This document shows positions 6,857 to 9,274 of a DNA stretch of 9,274 bases, in pieces. Under the pieces are notes generated by a model. That model ran no database searches, was not told the origin of the DNA, and worked only from the letters and a program-made list of their open reading frames with translations. The translations under genes were made by a program, and so were the position numbers. The DNA is from Phycisphaerales bacterium (GTDB lineage: Bacteria > Planctomycetota > Phycisphaerae > Phycisphaerales > SM1A02). Every line of letters starts with the position of its first letter. Positions within the stretch are counted from its first letter, which is position 1. Location: the NCBI GenBank assembly GCA_022447165.1, contig JAKVBR010000057.1, forward strand, positions 1 to 9,274, read 5' to 3'.

Positions 6857-9274
6857 TTAATTGTTTTTTCTTCTTCCCATTGTTGAGAATATGCCAGAAT
6901 AACGGAGTAGCGTAGAAACTATTTCTTTTGAATTCAAATTTGATTCAGTAATCTCTTCGATGAGTGTTGCTCGTTGTTGTTCTAAATCAAGGTATCGAAG
7001 TGCAACAACAGCCAAATCATCATCTTCCATTGTTTCTAAATATTCAAAACCCTCTCGATAAACGATTCTCGCTGCAAGTGACTTTGCCATCATCCATCTT
7101 AGATAGGTGCTTGGCATTTTATCCCACAACTGTTCACCAACACGTTCAATCAAAACTGCTGGCAAGTGTTCAATGACAAGTAGTTTTAGATTTTCAAGTT
7201 GTTCGCTAGTCATGTCGTCCCAATGGTTAATCACTCCATCCGCAGTTCTGGACATGACTTCCGAAATTTGAATACTCATTTCAGGTAATGGTGACTGAGG
7301 GTGATGTTGGTGAAGTCGTGCGAGTAGTTCTGCTTCTGACCTTGCAAGTGCACGCAGTTTTGTTAACACTTGCTCGACAAATGCTTCCTTGATTTCCATG
7401 AACTCTTCTTCATCAAGCAGCATGCATGCGCCGATTTCAAAACTCGAACAGATGACGCCACACTTGTTTGCAGAAGAATCTTTCAGAATGATGATGCCTT
7501 CGTTTGAAAGTGAGCGTCTCGCATCAGGCGTAAGGAACAAGTTCGCACCTTCGACAATGACTTTTGCAGATGGTTTTCCTTCTTCAGTGATGAAGTTTTT
7601 CCAGTTTCCGCCATGAATTGTTGCTGGTCTGCCGCCAGCAGGAATAAATGCATCGCAGATTATTCGGTCATGCATCGTGTTTCTTAAGTGGAAGCCGTCT
7701 GGGTCATCAACAGATGTAACAGAACCCTTTGGACCTAGTTTAGAACTATCAAACGATGCGATTGGTAACGCTTCTTCAAAGAGGCGAAGCAATTCTGTGT
7801 GGTCAAGCCCGTCTGGATCTTCGCCGCAACCTGAACCATCAGCGATGCCAACGATTTTTACCTTTGTTCCGTAATCTCTATTCAATATACGGATGGCATT
7901 TCCTGCGACATCACCATCTGGACCACCTGTGATTTTTACTGTGAATTCATCTTGCTCAGGATTGACGCCAACTGCGCGTAGGGCAGAGTCAAGGAAGACG
8001 ATGACACCCTCACTCGTTACCCCGTATTCTTTATGGTTAATCCCAGCGCCTGGTTTTGAACTCATGAGCGCTGTTGACATTGGGTATCCTCGTCGCTTTG
8101 CTCTATCGACAACCCAATCAATAAGTTCAGGTGTAATGTTTTCGTCTGGTCCTAAGTAAATCAGTTCCTCGTGATTGAGGTGGTCAACAATTCTATTTGC
8201 TGTAGTTGGTTCAGGAGTAATCAAGTCAAGAATCGAGTTTACGAATGCTTTTACACTTCTTGAAATACGACCTTTTGGGTTGACCAAGATTGCTGCTTTT
8301 GAGCCGCCTTCAGGTATGTCCTTGTTCTTTAGTTGTTGAGCGAATGCTAGGTTGTATGCTTCGTCATACAAGCGCTCTTGCTCACGAGCAAACTGCTCTA
8401 CGCCACGAGGGAAAATCGCTCGAACGCCTCCACGCGAAATGTCTCTGAACCGGACATGGAATCCCGTGAACTGGCGACCGTGGACGAAGAATGCGCCGAA
8501 CGGAATCTCATTTCGCTCTTCAGTTGCTAGAAATGATGCGTCGATTCGCATGCCGAGCGCATATCGATGTTCGACAAACAAGTTCGTTCGTTTAACTGCA
8601 TCAATGGCTTCAATCATTTTGAAGAATAAGCTTTGGGCATCTTCAAGGTCGACATTATTTTCAATGTCTTCAATGAGTTGTTGTTTTGTTGAAGCGTAGT
8701 CATCATCGCTTAGTGGTGCTTCAGGATTGAATCGCTCTTTAAACAACTCAGCGATTGAGTTTGATATTGCAATGTTGTCACGAGTCATTGCGTCAAGACG
8801 TGTTGGGTTGAACGCATATGGGTTTTGTTTAACAAGTGATTGGTAGACGAGATCAAGTAGGGCGGTGATGATTTCAGCGCGCTCTAAGTCAAGTTCAGGG
8901 AAACTGTACCCGAGATTAACAGTTCTTGGATCAAGCCACTTAAGTCTGAGCAAGTCTTTTCTTACTTCTTGCCATAACGCACTGTCTTCTTCAATCGGAC
9001 CACCGTCTGGTCCCTGTACTACGCAACCAACGAGTGTAATCCAACCGTTGTCTCCATCATCGACACTGTCTAAGTATGCTCGGTGAATATTGATTTTTGA
9101 TTTACTAAGGCGGGTTGCAATCCGCTGAAGCATTGAACGCCTCGTCGAGTTACTGACTGCAACAATGATTCTCGAAAGATGTGGATCGCTTTCGCCTTCA
9201 AGAGCGACAGTTGTTCCATCTGTTCCAGTGAGTCGCTGGACGAGTTGCCAATGTTTTTCCATCCGAAGAGGGGT
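6857..9274 (-). CDS. NAD-dependent glutamate dehydrogenase, large (Bac_GDH/GDH2-like) type, 5' partial
   Basis: Cytoplasmic enzyme converting glutamate and NAD+ to 2-oxoglutarate, ammonium and NADH, usually in glutamate catabolism (family knowledge). At least 801 residues are visible. The frame stays open through the window edge beyond the ATG at 9262, reading T-P-L-R before that Met, so the true start is probably outside. Numbering from that Met: residues about 29-85 (RIIVAVSNSTRRSMLQRIAT...) look like an ACT-type regulatory domain; the catalytic core has HGRQFTGFHVRFRD at 261-274 and SRGGVR at 276-281; KNKDIPEGGSKAA at 312-324 holds the glutamate-site lysines; GINHKEYGVTSEG is at 407-419; the NAD-binding Rossmann turn TGGPDGDVAGNAIR is at 445-458; and VEGANLFLTPDARRSL is at 570-585. 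Only about 160 mainly helical residues follow the core, much shorter than the tail of the 1,600-residue proteobacterial enzymes, so this is a short form of the family. The symbol varies (gdhB, gdh2), so none is given. Confidence 0.9.
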   Translation of the reverse strand, partial: TPLRMEKHWQLVQRLTGTDGTTVALEGESDPHLSRIIVAVSNSTRRSMLQRIATRLSKSKINIHRAYLDSVDDGDNGWITLVGCVVQGPDGGPIEEDSALWQEVRKDLLRLKWLDPRTVNLGYSFPELDLERAEIITALLDLVYQSLVKQNPYAFNPTRLDAMTRDNIAISNSIAELFKERFNPEAPLSDDDYASTKQQLIEDIENNVDLEDAQSLFFKMIEAIDAVKRTNLFVEHRYALGMRIDASFLATEERNEIPFGAFFVHGRQFTGFHVRFRDISRGGVRAIFPRGVEQFAREQERLYDEAYNLAFAQQLKNKDIPEGGSKAAILVNPKGRISRSVKAFVNSILDLITPEPTTANRIVDHLNHEELIYLGPDENITPELIDWVVDRAKRRGYPMSTALMSSKPGAGINHKEYGVTSEGVIVFLDSALRAVGVNPEQDEFTVKITGGPDGDVAGNAIRILNRDYGTKVKIVGIADGSGCGEDPDGLDHTELLRLFEEALPIASFDSSKLGPKGSVTSVDDPDGFHLRNTMHDRIICDAFIPAGGRPATIHGGNWKNFITEEGKPSAKVIVEGANLFLTPDARRSLSNEGIIILKDSSANKCGVICSSFEIGACMLLDEEEFMEIKEAFVEQVLTKLRALARSEAELLARLHQHHPQSPLPEMSIQISEVMSRTADGVINHWDDMTSEQLENLKLLVIEHLPAVLIERVGEQLWDKMPSTYLRWMMAKSLAARIVYREGFEYLETMEDDDLAVVALRYLDLEQQRATLIEEITESNLNSKEIVSTLLRYSGIFSTMGRRKNN

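Noticed and set aside
6852..6859. TAACGTTA palindrome at the end of the glutamate dehydrogenase gene.
   Set aside because: Only 8 bp and AT-rich, overlapping a stop codon; such sites arise often by chance, and no T tract makes it a terminator.
7389..8699. Several open frames of 65-115 codons on the + strand opposite the glutamate dehydrogenase gene.
   Set aside because: They lie antisense to a well-conserved gene, have Ser/Arg/Pro-rich shadow compositions, and show no recognisable domain or ribosome binding site.
9260..9262. ATG at 9262-9260 as the true start of the glutamate dehydrogenase.
   Set aside because: The frame stays open to the window edge, no Shine-Dalgarno precedes the ATG, and family members normally have a longer N-terminal region.

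Overview
The window holds six protein-coding genes, two on the + strand and four on the - strand, packed tightly with almost no spacer. I see no rRNA, tRNA, CRISPR array or mobile element. The sequence is moderately AT-leaning by eye. The combination of a short-form 'large' NAD-glutamate dehydrogenase, a secreted protein with a C-x4-CH cytochrome-like motif, a MuiA-family (DUF4139) exported protein and a helical lipoprotein suggests a Gram-negative-type bacterium. Planctomycetota, perhaps a Phycisphaerae-like lineage, is my best guess. This is inference from gene content, not from a marker gene.

Left part (+ strand, 1-1856): the 3' end of a UvrD/PcrA-type DNA helicase gene, cut by the window edge, is followed after 3 bases by a complete queG (epoxyqueuosine reductase, the last step of queuosine tRNA modification). 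The two look co-transcribed, although their functions are unrelated.

Right part (- strand, 9274 down to 1839), in order of transcription: a NAD-dependent glutamate dehydrogenase cut at its 5' end by the window edge; 48 bases (6809-6856) or so later a MuiA/DUF4139 exported protein with a strong Shine-Dalgarno; then, overlapping by one base (TAATG), a secreted protein with N-terminal beta-rich repeats and a C-terminal cytochrome-like C-x4-CH motif; then, after a 104-base spacer with a 9-bp inverted repeat, a 624-residue lipoprotein of unknown function made mostly of long helices. The last three proteins all carry export signals, so this side reads as a small cell-envelope gene group lying downstream of a catabolic/anaplerotic enzyme.

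The two transcription units converge and overlap by 18 bases at their ends (1839-1856), and a candidate weak terminator for the - strand unit lies inside the queG coding sequence. I found no convincing new defence or mobile system. The least explained material is the MuiA-cytochrome-like-lipoprotein cluster.
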